Shown here: in pieces, positions 1 through 13,000 of the stretch
Position numbering within the stretch: the first letter of the stretch is position 1
Layout: the number at the start of each line of letters is the position of its first letter
Origin: Ascaris suum
Taxonomy: Eukaryota; Nematoda; Chromadorea; Rhabditida; Ascarididae
Assembly (NCBI GenBank): GCA_013433145.1
Contig: CM024178.1
Location: 1,891,501 to 1,955,500, forward strand
DNA: 64,000 nucleotides
Reading direction: 5' to 3'
Made by a program: the position numbers and the translations under genes
The notes under the pieces: model-generated
Database searches by the model: none
The model's input: only the letters and a program-made list of their open reading frames with translations
Told to the model about the DNA's origin: nothing

Positions 1-630
1 ACCAATTTGAGGAAAATTTGTTGAAATAATCGGAAAATGATGCAAATCCCTAAACATGTTCTTATGTGAAGTTCATTTCCGGCGCAATTTACATAAATCG
101 CTCGTAAAGTGCACACAATTTTTTCCACATTCGATCAGTTGGTTAGCCTCGCTGATGTGAAGAGTGAATTTTTTTTTATTTGCTGTAATATTTTTAATCG
201 GCTTTTTTCTCTAATCGAATAATATTTACTTCATTCTTTCATATTTCATTATTTGCGTAGAAATTCAAGGTGTTCCATTATTGAGGGTTTATGCTTACCT
301 GGCGATAAATGATAATAATATACCTTGTAGTATTGAATTATCTAGCATATCTTCATTTCTTCTAATATATTGTAACACATACGATCATCTTACAAAAAAA
401 AACGTTAGCGCCTTACTGTACTCATCAGGTTACAATACTAGCATTTCAATCACCTGTATAGACATTATAGTTACTGAATTCTAGTTGTAAATTATAGTCA
501 TCATAACCTTATTCTGGATTATGATTTTAATTATATATCTCTTTTTTTTTGCTCAACTTGAAAAATGAAAAAATTTATTGACACTTATTGAAAATTATGA
601 GCTAAAGGAATAGGCCGTTCGTTCATATTT

Positions 631-646
631 GGGGGGGGGGGGGGGG
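631..646 (+). repeat. Poly-G run, 16 nt
   Basis: Sixteen consecutive G in otherwise AT-rich DNA. Confidence 0.97.
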
Positions 647-2239
647 CATCTCGTCACACAATTCGATACTTTGCAATAAATCGAGTAATAATGTATCGCT
701 TCATTTTAAATTCTCTATGCGCATATTTGCTCTCACTAATAATTTAGAGGACATTTGCTGAAAAAAAAAAAAAAAAAGAAGGAAAATGTAATTTTATTTC
801 TTTGATAAATTGCTTTCAATGAAATAATAATTATAATTTATATTCTTTTATTAAAAATCTTTTTATGAATACGATATTCTCCTCGAGAATTCACAGCTAG
901 AGAATTTCCATTCCTATTTGTAAGTGCTCAGAAAATACTAGCGATTGACTTATTTCTATTTCAAATAACTCTAAAATATTAACGATTGAGCGCCATTTGT
1001 TATATGCGTCTCGGTAAGCAATTTCAAAGTCATAAATTCTTCAATTTATCTGATATATTTCAGCATTGCACAAAACGAGTGCAACCAAACAGTTTAATTC
1101 GAAAAGAAAAGCAGATCAATTTCCAGAGTAAGTCTGACTTTGAAGTCGTCCATCGCTGATCCTACAGATAGCTTAATCTAACTTGTCGGACATAAAATAG
1201 CATATCTAATCACCCAAAAGATATAGCCTGGATTATTCCATAATTGCTGTGTTTCGGATGCCTCACTTCAAAATTCAGATTCCATTACTATTACTTCACA
1301 TACACTTTCGTCGATTGCATTTAAATGCTCTTACATGTTTGCATTATAAGACGCATTGTGTGGCCACGTCATGTCTTTGTCGGTACGTGTCTGTCGGTCT
1401 GCCTGTCTGTTTTCTGCTTTCAACTTAATAACCATTAGAGCTAGAGTTGTGATAAATTTGGTGGATATGATGCGTTTAGAGTGACTTTCTCTGTTATATT
1501 TCATCCTGGTCCATCAACTTCTGAAGACAGCATCTAAAGCAATCAAAAAATTTGCATGTGTCACTGCATGCACTGCACATTGCTCACTATTTAATTTTTT
1601 TTTCTTTGCGAAAGATTCATGCAGATGGTCATTTCATTTCAGATAAGGAAGTCGTATATTACTTTTTGAATATTTTATTAGTAAGTTATAAAAACTTTCG
1701 AAACTAGCTGATAGATTGAATTAAATGCAAAGCGCATATCGTGCCAATTCTTCTGGCGCATTTTCCCACTCCTTTTTTTTCTCGTTATTTTTTTCTTTTA
1801 TTATTTGTTTAAACTTTATAGGACTAGTTCTTCTATCGAGATCGACTACAGTGATGACTATTCACTTTGTGGCTCCTCTGAGAATCATTTCAGTTTGTTT
1901 TTGAATAATAGTCGAATGGGGGTGCATAGCAAAACATGTTTATCATATCACTATCATTAGCTTATTTGCTCTGGTATCAAAATTGAGGATTTTTTTCTTT
2001 AATTCACAAAACTTTACTTTACTTTACTATAAAACTTCATCAAAGTTTTTATAACAGTTATGATATATACTACATATACTGTATGATTTGTCTACTGCAC
2101 TCAATCATATTTTCTTTATATCTGTTGTTTCCTTTAGCAATTCCCATTGCCAATAGATTTCAAATGTCGAACTCCTCTTGAGTGATCTTAACTTATTCCA
2201 TGCTGTCAGCACGTAATCCATGCTTCCACAAGAGAGAAT

Positions 2240-2368
<129 letters not shown>

Positions 2369-3287
2369 TACGTGAACACTGATCATAACGTTGCAACGGT
2401 TCATACTGACATCATTCTATTGAAATCGAATAATTCACATCATCTATACAAATGCTCAGAAATAATTTCTTCAAATAGGAACAGATATGAACTAAAATAG
2501 AAAATCAGTAGCAAAATATATTAGCGATTGATAAAGAATTATAAACGTCTAAAAACGTATGCAAAATTGTAAAAATACATAAGTTATACAAAGTATAAAA
2601 AAGCCATAGCATATATACTCATTTTTAGACGTCTGGAACATTGAACTCATATATTGATGATTATAATAGGAAACGACCTAAACGAGCGTTTTGCTTCATT
2701 GATCACATATTGAAGTATTTGATTGTTTTCTTAATTCGCATTAAGGATAACAAAATAAAAAAGAGAGGAAGAAAATTGTTAGGATTAGATATGAAATGCT
2801 TCTATAGGATAATTTAAATGAAATAAGTTGCGACTTCTTATTTTCTTTGATTTAAGTATTGAAAATGATCTGCAAAATATTTGTTTTTCTTCTCATTAGA
2901 ATCATGTTGAATAACTCATCAAATCTATAGTAAAATCTACTCATATATAGGCACCTTCAGATATTCATAGATATGCAAATTTTGTCGCCTTTAATTATCT
3001 ATAAATTGGAATTTCGAATTTCATTAATTAGCACTGATAATTCAGCAGCAATTTCATAATTCACCAACATATTATAGCCTTTTAAGTTCGATCATTCTAA
3101 TAATTCCAAATTTGACATTCGTGCAACCGCTGATAAGAAGAATAAACGGAAGCATGACGCACAGGTATTACGCCGCTGTAATGAGTTTTACAGGTGCAAA
3201 TTTATTTAAAAGCAAATTAAACGCACCAATAGTAAATGATAGTCGCATAAAAGTGGCATTCATTTAAATATCACAAACAGGAGAGGA

Positions 3288-3298
3288 GGGGGGGGGGG
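3288..3298 (+). repeat. Poly-G run, 11 nt, in purine tract
   Basis: Flanked by GAGAGGA and AGGGGAGAAG, giving a longer G-rich purine stretch about 0.5 kb before the Shaw start. Confidence 0.95.
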
Positions 3299-3790
3299 AG
3301 GGGAGAAGTAAGGGGAGTATTGGGAAGCACCGACTCTAATGAGAGGGCTGACAGGTTACATATTTACTGCATATGTAATTCCACAGTTGCCGTATTCAGA
3401 ACGAGCGGGTTGGAAGGGGCAGGGTGGGGATGAACGAAAGAGATGGAAAAGATGGAAGCTGCTTCTGATATTTTCGAGCGGCCAGTCACTTGTAACCAGT
3501 CATTTTTCAATGAAATACTCTCATCATTACCCATCTATTCGAGATCGAGATAAAAAAAATTATTGAAGAGTATGCATACACGTTGATTTATCGATAACTT
3601 GATCCGCCACCGGTTACTAAGTTGAGGTTGTGCGTAGAATCGGAGTTCACATCTGCACGAGAAGCAAGAGAATATGCACTCGGATGGCATCGAAGAATCA
3701 GATTTAACAACGTTGAGCGTGATATCATTTAGCAGCGCGATTCAACAACGCGCAATTGCCCACACCTAACAATTTGATTGCGTAACGTTG

Positions 3791-3800
3791 CGTCGTTTAG
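3791..3800 (+). promoter_or_regulatory. Acceptor-like AG 10 nt before Shaw start codon
   Basis: The sequence cgtcgtttag ends 10 nt upstream of the ATG. The tract is short, so this may be a trans-splice or 5' UTR acceptor, or chance; the similar arrangement before two other genes in the window makes trans-splicing a reasonable inference. Confidence 0.35.
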
Positions 3801-3810
3801 CGGTGCGCTC

Positions 3811-4065
3811 ATGGATAGTGAATATCGCGTAATCTTGAATGTTGGTGGTGTACGACATGAAACCTACAAGCATACGCTCAAGAAGATACCCGCCACACGT
3901 CTTAGCAGGCTCACCACAAATTTGGCGAATTATGATCCGGTCCTCAACGAATACTTCTTCGATAGGCATCCAGGTGTCTTCGCGCAAATTCTCAACTATT
4001 ATCGCACAGGAAAACTGCACTATCCACTCGACGTATGTGGCCCATTATTCGAAGAAGAGCTCAAG
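3811..4065 (+). CDS. Shaw: Shaw exon 1: start and T1 tetramerisation domain
   Basis: Encodes residues 1-85. Contains [14 protein letters not shown] and [12 protein letters not shown], signature strings of the Kv T1/BTB fold, plus H70 and C76 of the zinc motif. Ends in AAG|gtttat, phase 0, a weak donor. The minus-strand ORF across this exon is its shadow. Confidence 0.95.
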
Positions 4066-7000
4066 GTTTATTCAATTTCCTATTGTTGTTTTTTTATGGT
4101 TCTCTTTTAATAATCCATTCTTTACGGCTGAACAACTTTATTTAATTTGTTTAAACTTCTATGAGAAGAAGTTAAGCTTTATGCATTATGATGGTAATTA
4201 GGTGTTTGCGCATTCGAATGCGAATGTGCCTTTCCGCTCGATATTTTGATCACACTCACGGATCGCTGAAGGTATGATATGAAATTCAGTAGATCGTTGA
4301 AAGGTAAACCGGCCTCCTATGCCTATTTCTTTCCACTAACCTTCTCATCTTTGGTACTTAAAAGCGCCATGAGATTTGAGAGTGATTCGTATCCTGCAGG
4401 TGAACCGATTCTGCAATCAAAAATGAATTTCTACAGCGGATTCGTCGCTTAAAAGTGGACGTTTAAGACATTATTATTATTTCACTGATGTTTTTTTTGA
4501 GGGAAATGGCCGTTTTCATAGGTGAAGTTGAAAAAAGCATGTATTTTACCCACCATGTCTGGCGCATATTCCTATTTGTTTCAAATTTAAGGAAATCATT
4601 CAGAAAAAAAAAAAAAAAAAAAATGGAACATGCGCATGGAACGCGTCTATGCGAAAATTCCTCGTTTTCCTCTTTTCCTCTGTTTCGCTCTCTCTTATTA
4701 TAATAAGCGGCGCAAAATTCGTTGATCATAGAAATTCTCTATGATAGGAAAACGTTTCAACGAGTCTAGTCGGTTGAATTCATTTCGAAATCATCAAATT
4801 GCTAGAGCGTTTTAATTTCTCAATTTTTTTTTTCCAACGCATTTTTTTTCGGTACATCTTAAAACGCTATAGAAGATTAGAAAAGCGTATTATTATTTTT
4901 CGACTCAGCGAAATAATATTTTTTCGTGTGTAATTTCGATTTTCCAATGTGTTCAATTTGCGAGAGATCGAATCGACATAGCGATCATTAAATGCTTTCA
5001 TTCACGTTGACTATCTATTTAAATGAAGCAAAAAAAAGAGAGAGATGCAAACATCTAATCAAATTATGCAAATTGCCGGATTTTTACATGTATGACTGAT
5101 TTTGCATATAGAATAGCTACTCTAAATATATGCAAATAAATTGAGTCAACTCTCATTTGTTAACGTTCCCCAAAAATGTTTCATTAATAAAACTTGAAAA
5201 TCTACATCGATTCATCAATTTCCATCGTTCAAATTCAGCGTTGAATCGATTCATTGAAGCGGTTGATGATTGATGATTATCAAATAAGTATTTCACCTGT
5301 TAAAGGTAAATCTACCGATGGTTTGAAATAAAAGTATTCTAGAGTGGATAGGAAAATCAAAATTGAGCTACCCCAATTCAATCGATCGCCCGAATATTTT
5401 CATTCTGGTGATGGTGATGAGTTTATACTATTGATTTGCTTAACGATCACCGCAGTCGCCATTAGCCAATTTCAACAAGAGCAAATTATTCTCTTTTGAT
5501 TTCTACAAGCTGAGAAATAACTCTTTTATTGGAATCCAATTTGATGAACAATATTTCCCGCCTTATCAATTCTGGGGCTTATATCGTTCATAATTTTCTA
5601 AATTAGATGGATATTGGTGCAGAGGATGGAAACCGGATGGGGGGTGGGGGGGGGGGGGGGGAGGTGATTCTAAAAATTACAATAATTTCACTTGAAATTT
5701 TCCAACAATAAAATGTGCAATGTTGCAATCAGGCATAAATTTGTTTTATGCAATTATATTTCAACAAAAAAAAAATTGCAATTTTTTTTTAAATGTTTCA
5801 ATTTTTATGCAATATTTTTGCATAGTAGCAAAAAATTGCAATTTTTTAAATTTTATGCAAATTTTTTTAATTGATGAACCGTTGGCCGGAAATGCTCAAT
5901 ATTCGATGGCGTTATTTTTGCCAACTTCATGTAAATAATATTCGACGATAATATTTGCTGTTTATTTCGGCGAACACTTAACGCTCAAGAGCGATTGTTG
6001 TGAAAAGAAGTACATATTTGCGTGGATGAATTTCAATTCGATTTTAAATGTGTTCGAAAATTTACATTTTATTATCAAATTTTATCAAAAAATATTTAAT
6101 TTATTTGTGAAATATTTCGATTAGCAACTTAGTGGAGTTAATAACACTAAATTTAGCAAAAACTTTAATGAACGCTATTCTCTCATAGTTTTCATAACGA
6201 ATTAGAATGATATCAGAATTAGAAATGGAAAAATGCATCAACGATTCAATGAAGAAAACACTCGCACTTTATGAACTGAAAAATTGTGCGATGGCAATGC
6301 TGCAAGATATAATTGCTTTGCCATGTACTTTTAGTCCACATCATTGCGCTTTCGTTTCCAACTAAAAAAAAAAAAAAATTTGCCGAGCTGAAACTACGAA
6401 AGGCTATCAAATTCTAGAGTCTCGAAACTTCAGTGCAGTATTAAAGTAGCCGTTAAAATGCATCACCATGAGAGGCACAAAGGTATTCAATTTTTTCCAG
6501 TCACCTGTCGTTGTATTTTAGTATTGGGGTCTTGACGCGAACGAGGTTGAACCATGCTGCTGGATGACCTATACTCAGCATAGAGATACACAAGAGGTGC
6601 TTGCAACGCTCGACAAGTTGGATATCGAAATTGATGAGGAAATTCTCAACAATCAAGAGGAATTATACAAAAGGTTTTATCAATTCTTAATCCGCCATTC
6701 GACTGTAAAAATCATCTCAGTTTTCATATGCAAATTTGACTGTTATGCTGTTTAACTATTTATGCAATTGACTCATCTATTATGAGATAACTACCGGTTA
6801 ATTTGAATTGGCATCCCATTGAGGATAATATCATCATGCATTATTTATGACTATGCGAAATCCGTTGAATATCTTCAAGATCTATTTATCGATTTATTGA
6901 TCGATTTTTGGATATGAATTCCATAAAATTTAAATAACTTTTTTTTTCATTCGATTATATCTTTTAGATATTCGTTAGTTATTCTTCAGGCACACCATAT

Positions 7001-10000
7001 ATACCATTTAATTTAACGCTTATGCAAATTTTATCGTTGTTCACACGTTAAAATCGAGCCTCAATGACAACTAATTCACCACTCAGATGAAGCGTTTCAT
7101 TCACAAATCTGCAATTAGGAACGACGCATAATCACCTTAAGCATAAATCGCTTTCACAGCAAATTGCATTTCGAATATCCTCTTCCCTGCTGTGAATCTT
7201 CGGTACAAAAAATAACTCTACACCACCCCTTCCCCTTCTCACTGAATAAAACAATCCATTTATTAATAAATTCGTCTTTTTCTTCACAACATTATATTCG
7301 AAATACACGACTTTCATGAATATATTATATTATTGCTTTGATAGTGTGTTGCTAAATGAGCGAATTTTGGACATCAAAATAATACTTGTTTTAATAAACC
7401 GTCTCCCCTCTCCAGTCCCTTGCCCATTCGTCTCTTTTCTTTGATGATATCTCTTGCAGAAATCATAGAAAATTTTGAACTTCTATGAATTTTAGTTGAA
7501 GTAATATAAACACAAGTAGTAGTTTGTGCATTATTCTGCAAAGGTTTAATGATTTTTTTTTGCGAATCCCATCGGATAATATACACATAAATCCCTCTTA
7601 TGCTAACCAACTTGATGTCTAGCATGCAAATTGCTCCTGCTCTAATAAGTTGACTCTCTTCATAGAGTACGAAAATGTTTGCAACATTTTTTTGTGATAG
7701 CTGTCAACATCACAGTTTGCTAGTACATATTGAAATATCATTCATGACACATGCGGAAATTCTCGGTTTGCAAGAGCCCGAGGTTCGAGGGACCTGAGGT
7801 TTTCTAGGAATCTAAGGACCTCGGCAATTCGTTTGGCTGCTTCGCCGTAGAACAGTTCCTTAAATATTTGAAATGAAGTTAAACTTCTTTGTTTTAATCA
7901 GAGAAAAGGGGGATTTGCGTCAGAGGAAGTGGTGCAATATGCCTTTCAGTATTACCCATACTTAGGCAGCCAATTTCCTGTGCGATTGATAATAAATATA
8001 CGAAATATCGCCTTCATATTTAATTAATCGGACCGGTCATCGCAAAATTTTGTTGCTTTGCGATCCGATCATTTAAGACGAGAAGACGAGCGAAAAATAT
8101 GCTAATTTTTTGCGCCTTTAAATGCCAACAATTTCAACGATAAATAAGATATGTCGTATAGAAGGTCATCTCATACTGTACATTCTACCCGTCGAACTTC
8201 GTCACTTACCCACGGATTGTTCTTCAGTTTAGGCAGCAAACACAAGCATACTTACGCATAGACACAACATCAATTTTTGAGGGCAAAGCTAATAAGTATG
8301 AATATTCACTCTCGATATGTATATAATGTAATTTCGATATAATTTCCAATATGAGCCCCGCCTTTATATAAGCACCTATAAAAGGTAATGCAAGTAATAG
8401 TAGGCCATCTGATAGCATCAGTTCTTCGTAACGGTCTTGCATGCGCGTTTATGCAGGATAACAGTTTATTCGCTGTTAAATACCAAATGCGATAAATGGT
8501 ACTTTTACCCTCATAATATTTGTTGTTTGGCCGATCGACCATGCTCGACCTTTATCTTTCCTCTCAACTAAACGACGTATTATCGAGATATCCCATGCAA
8601 ACTTTCGATTTTCCAAAGTCTTTTGGTGAAATTGGTTTATCCTATTTTAGATGGGAAATTTTTTTAAAAAACTTGAAGCATATTATTTTGCAATATAATT
8701 CCTGCAATATAATTTCTACAATTTCTGCAATTTCTGCAATATATTCTGCAATATAATGCAATAAAAACTTGAACATTGCCAATGCAGTCATCGAAAATCA
8801 TACCGTTACCCTTCTCCTATGCAAAAGTTTCTAAGAGAATATACAAGAGATTTTTTCCACCACTATAAATACTTTAGGCAATTATTTTTTTGTTTTATTT
8901 GCGATGTTCAGATTTGGATGGGAAGATGATTTCCATAACGATTCACTATCTACATGGCAAAAATTGAAGCCACGAATCTGGCGTCTTTTTGATGAGCCAT
9001 CATCATCGCAAGGTGCAAAGGTAATGCCGCATCCTTTTTTGCTTCTTTGTACATTCACCTCTCCTTCCACCTCGCTTTCTTCTTTTTTTCCCTCCCACTC
9101 GCATCCTCCCCACTCCTTCTGCTCTCTCTCATCATCTTTCTCGTACCTCTCCCTTTCCCCTTATCTTCTTTGTTTTCCTCCCATTTCCTTCTCCTCCTCT
9201 CACCCACCTCCCCTCTCCTTTTTCTCTTGTCCCCTTTGATTCTTCTTAACCCTCCCTCTTGCTTCTTCTTCTCCTCATCCGTCCACTCTACCTCTTGCTG
9301 AATCTTCCTCTGTTAAGACAAGAGCAGCGTAGCTGTCATAAATGAATTGCTTTGTGGAACGTGCATACACTAATACGGAATGTGGGAATATTTTTCGAAA
9401 GAAGCATGAATCATAATATAAAATCGTTACCGATACCTCTCAATAAGTACGCGATGCATTACTTTTTAAATTATTTCTTTCGAATAGAGGAGTAATATCT
9501 CTAAGAGAATCGTCCTTATTGCCTATCAAACATTTCAATAGTCGATTGCTGAACTTATAAATGAAAAGTCATTCGTTATTCTTTGAAAAGTTTGTAGTTT
9601 CTAATTAATAAAAGTGCATATTTAATTACCTACACTAACAATGAAAATAAAGTTTGCACTGTAACCACATTGACTAAACTCTTCGATTTCATAAGAGATT
9701 TCATAAGGCTAAACTCTTCATAAGAGATTTAATGGATTTATTATGAAATTATATGCAAATATTAAAATATTTCATTGAGAAAAATTGCAATTGCAATATT
9801 AAGTGAAATAATAGAAGTGCAGATTGATAACTGATTCGGTTGGCATGATTTTTATTTATATTGCATGACAAAAAAAGAGCAATAAGCAATGATAATTATC
9901 GAACTTGAAGGAAATATAGTTCTGGTACCATAATTTCGATATTTTCCCCGATATACCTATTCCAGATTTTTTTTTTTTGTGGAATCTCTTTCAACACAAC

Positions 10001-13000
10001 CATATTGTTGATGATAGAGATGTCAACAAATGCGATAGTATAGACAATATTTAGAAACGTTTCGTGAACGTTGTCGAAAATTTGAGATTAATATGAATAG
10101 ATAAATAAGTGGAATAAAACCGTATTGTTGATGATACAGTTATTTTGAATAAAATTTAAGCCTTAAGCGTTATGGTATTATTATTTATTGCAAATAACAG
10201 TAAGTTGCCCAATTTTATTACCCTTTCCCATTTAGGTAGGAATTATGGTTTTTTTTGTATGGTGTATACTATTCGTTAAAATGAATTCTTTTCTTTCCTC
10301 GCTAATAATGTTCGCTATATTGATGAATTTGCTTGAGTGTATTCATTCTTCCTTCTTCACCTTTAGAAGAAAAAATCAATAATTTCAGGTAATAGCCGTG
10401 ATCTCTGTATTCTTTTTAATAGCCGCTATACTTGTTTTCTGCCTTAAAACACATCCTGGACTTCGTGTCGCTGAGATTGACGATATCGTTACAAATAATA
10501 CATTGCGACAAATTCGCTCACCTGGTTTCGTATACAAATATCGAACTGAGGCAATTGGAGTGGATAAAAAGAATTCAAAACCTCATTCTGGTTTCTTCGT
10601 AAGTAGTTATTTGTTCTTTGATTTTTAAATATAGATTCTCATTTTATTTTTTTAATGCACAAATTGATTAATAAAACTTGAACTGTCAAGGAAATAAAAC
10701 TCGTTGTCAAGGAATCAAATGCCTGGTATCATAGTCGGTACGGGCATTTGTCCTGACACAGTGATCATCCCAGCACACCTCTTTAATTGCATTTCCGAGT
10801 CGTGTGAGTACTAGCCGAGAGCTCGATCCGCTCAGTGGTTGCCGACATCACTTTCGAGGAGAAGTAGAGGCATTCCACCATACTTTGACCTCTTCATAAC
10901 TCTTGTTACTACAGGCGCATCCGTTTATTATGCGTCGTTCCCGGATACCTGACTTCACAATTGCACTATTTTCAAAGAATTTGTTTGATTTGTTTCGCAG
11001 CTAACATCTTGCAGTGTTTGTGGTTTTATCTAAAGTATGGGATAATTAATGCACAGATCGTCACGTGCGATGACATAACCGAGGGGAGTGGGGGTGGGGG
11101 GGGGGGGGGGGGAGGGGCATAAGAAGATTACCACATGGCGATCGTCGTAAGGGACTGCGATCGCTGGACTCTTTTCAATTATTTAAAATTCAGATTATTT
11201 TCTGAATATTTTCGAATTCTTGACCTGATTTTACTTAGCAATTCCGAAATACTTAAAGCCCTTTGTATCGTCTGTGTTTTCGCATGTATGCGTGTTTGTC
11301 TCTCCGGTTGTTTTGCATCGAGAGTCATTGAAAAACTAATGCTTTATAATGTGCAAAGAAGCGAACATTGCTTAGGTTTATATCAGGACCGGCTTGCTTG
11401 ATATATATCTTCATTCTCACATTGATATATTTTTTCATTGTTAATTCTCAAATTTATGAAACCGTTTGTTCCGATGGGCAGAATAACAAAAGTTTTTATT
11501 ATGCTAGCTATTTTGGCACTCGTCGCCACTTGTTTCCTGTTGTCTATGCAGCTACATTACTAGATAAGTTCGAGAAGTAGGTTAAGTTGGTAGAAAGTCT
11601 CGTTGATTGGTGTGTAGTCTCACGAATTAATAGTTTTAAGGCTCTTTAGGCATCTTCGATGCTAGCTGCTATGCGCAGAATATCGCCAAGCTATTGTCAT
11701 TTGTGTGGCTATACATCACCGCTGAATTTTTAAAATCCGTTCTATAATTCTCACGACTGAAATTGCCTTTCAAGACTTTAGCAGCACTTTTTACTTATAT
11801 TAGAGTGATCAATCCGAATACAGATATCCATCGTAATCAGTAATGATGATATTAGAGTAAATGTTTGAAATAAGAAACGCCGCCATAGCATGGTGATTAT
11901 GGTAGATGCCTCAATATGAGGCAGTTGGGAGATATGCGACGAATAGAGAGGCAAAAGGCAGGACAACGAATCGTCGCTTCGACGATCCGTAGATTCATGA
12001 ACTTTTATGAATCCTGCAATTAGGCCACATACATCGCAACCCCTCAGGCAATAATCGATTAAGTGCATTCTTTAAAATGCAATTTTTACACACGCTAGTG
12101 TGAAGTGCATTGTGATTATCTTGCGATAATTCCTTCTGAAAGATGCCGAAATCTGATGAGATGAAATTAGGCGGATAAAAGTTTGTATGGCAAGCAGACA
12201 TAGGAGAATATTGGCATGCTTCCAAAAGAAAAAATTTCGATTGTTGAAAAAATTTCTATTAGCATACGCACATATCAAATCGTTCCAAGTCAAGCCGAAT
12301 ACGAATCGTTAAATATGCTGCAAAAATAAACTATGTCTGATGTCTGCGATGTCTGCAGACAATTGCCCAATCGATAAGAACTTCATGTTTGTAACTATAC
12401 TTCCATTAAAAGCTGCTAAATTTTACAGGTAATTGAAACAATTTGCAACATATGGTTCACTATTGAGATGACGATTCGTTTCATTTGTTGTCCAAGCAAA
12501 ATTAAATACTTCAAAGCACCGGTAATAAATATTATTTTCGTTCAACGTTAAATAAATAAATCATAACAAAGAGTCGTTAATCATTTTTTACGCTCTTTCA
12601 ATATATCATTAAGCAACGTATCACATAGCCTATTTGAAAACTTTATAAGCTTATTGCTTGCTGGGCTAAGCTCAGCTTAAACAGTTCAGGATTTTATATC
12701 CTGAAATTGCATTATATTAGTTACTCTTTTGATCTAGTGTTCATTATCTTGATCAGATTTTCATCGGTCTTATGTCTATACGCATATAGCTTATATCTTC
12801 TAGAGTATACTATCAGGAAGACTGAGGCATAAATTTCGGCTCACTTATGATGGTTTATTTGGTTTGAAAGCTCATTCTTTTACAATTATGTTTTTACTTC
12901 ATCTATCCTTAAATATACTTTGGCTTATATATGATTATGCATATTGTTTGATGTAAATTTCTTTCATTATAAAATTATTTAAAAATTTAACTATTTACAA

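Noticed and set aside
3766..4020. 84-codon minus-strand ORF
   Set aside because: Antisense shadow of Shaw exon 1, whose T1 domain is unmistakable on the plus strand.
7778..7824. Possible hairpin or tRNA-like element (CCGAGGT/ACCTCGG)
   Set aside because: Only a 7-bp stem with a long loop and no tRNA boxes in order; no tRNA found anywhere in the window.
8904..9301. Ser/Pro/Leu-rich plus-strand ORFs
   Set aside because: Only the first 109 nt are Shaw exon 3; the rest is readthrough of a pyrimidine tract after a good gtaatg donor.
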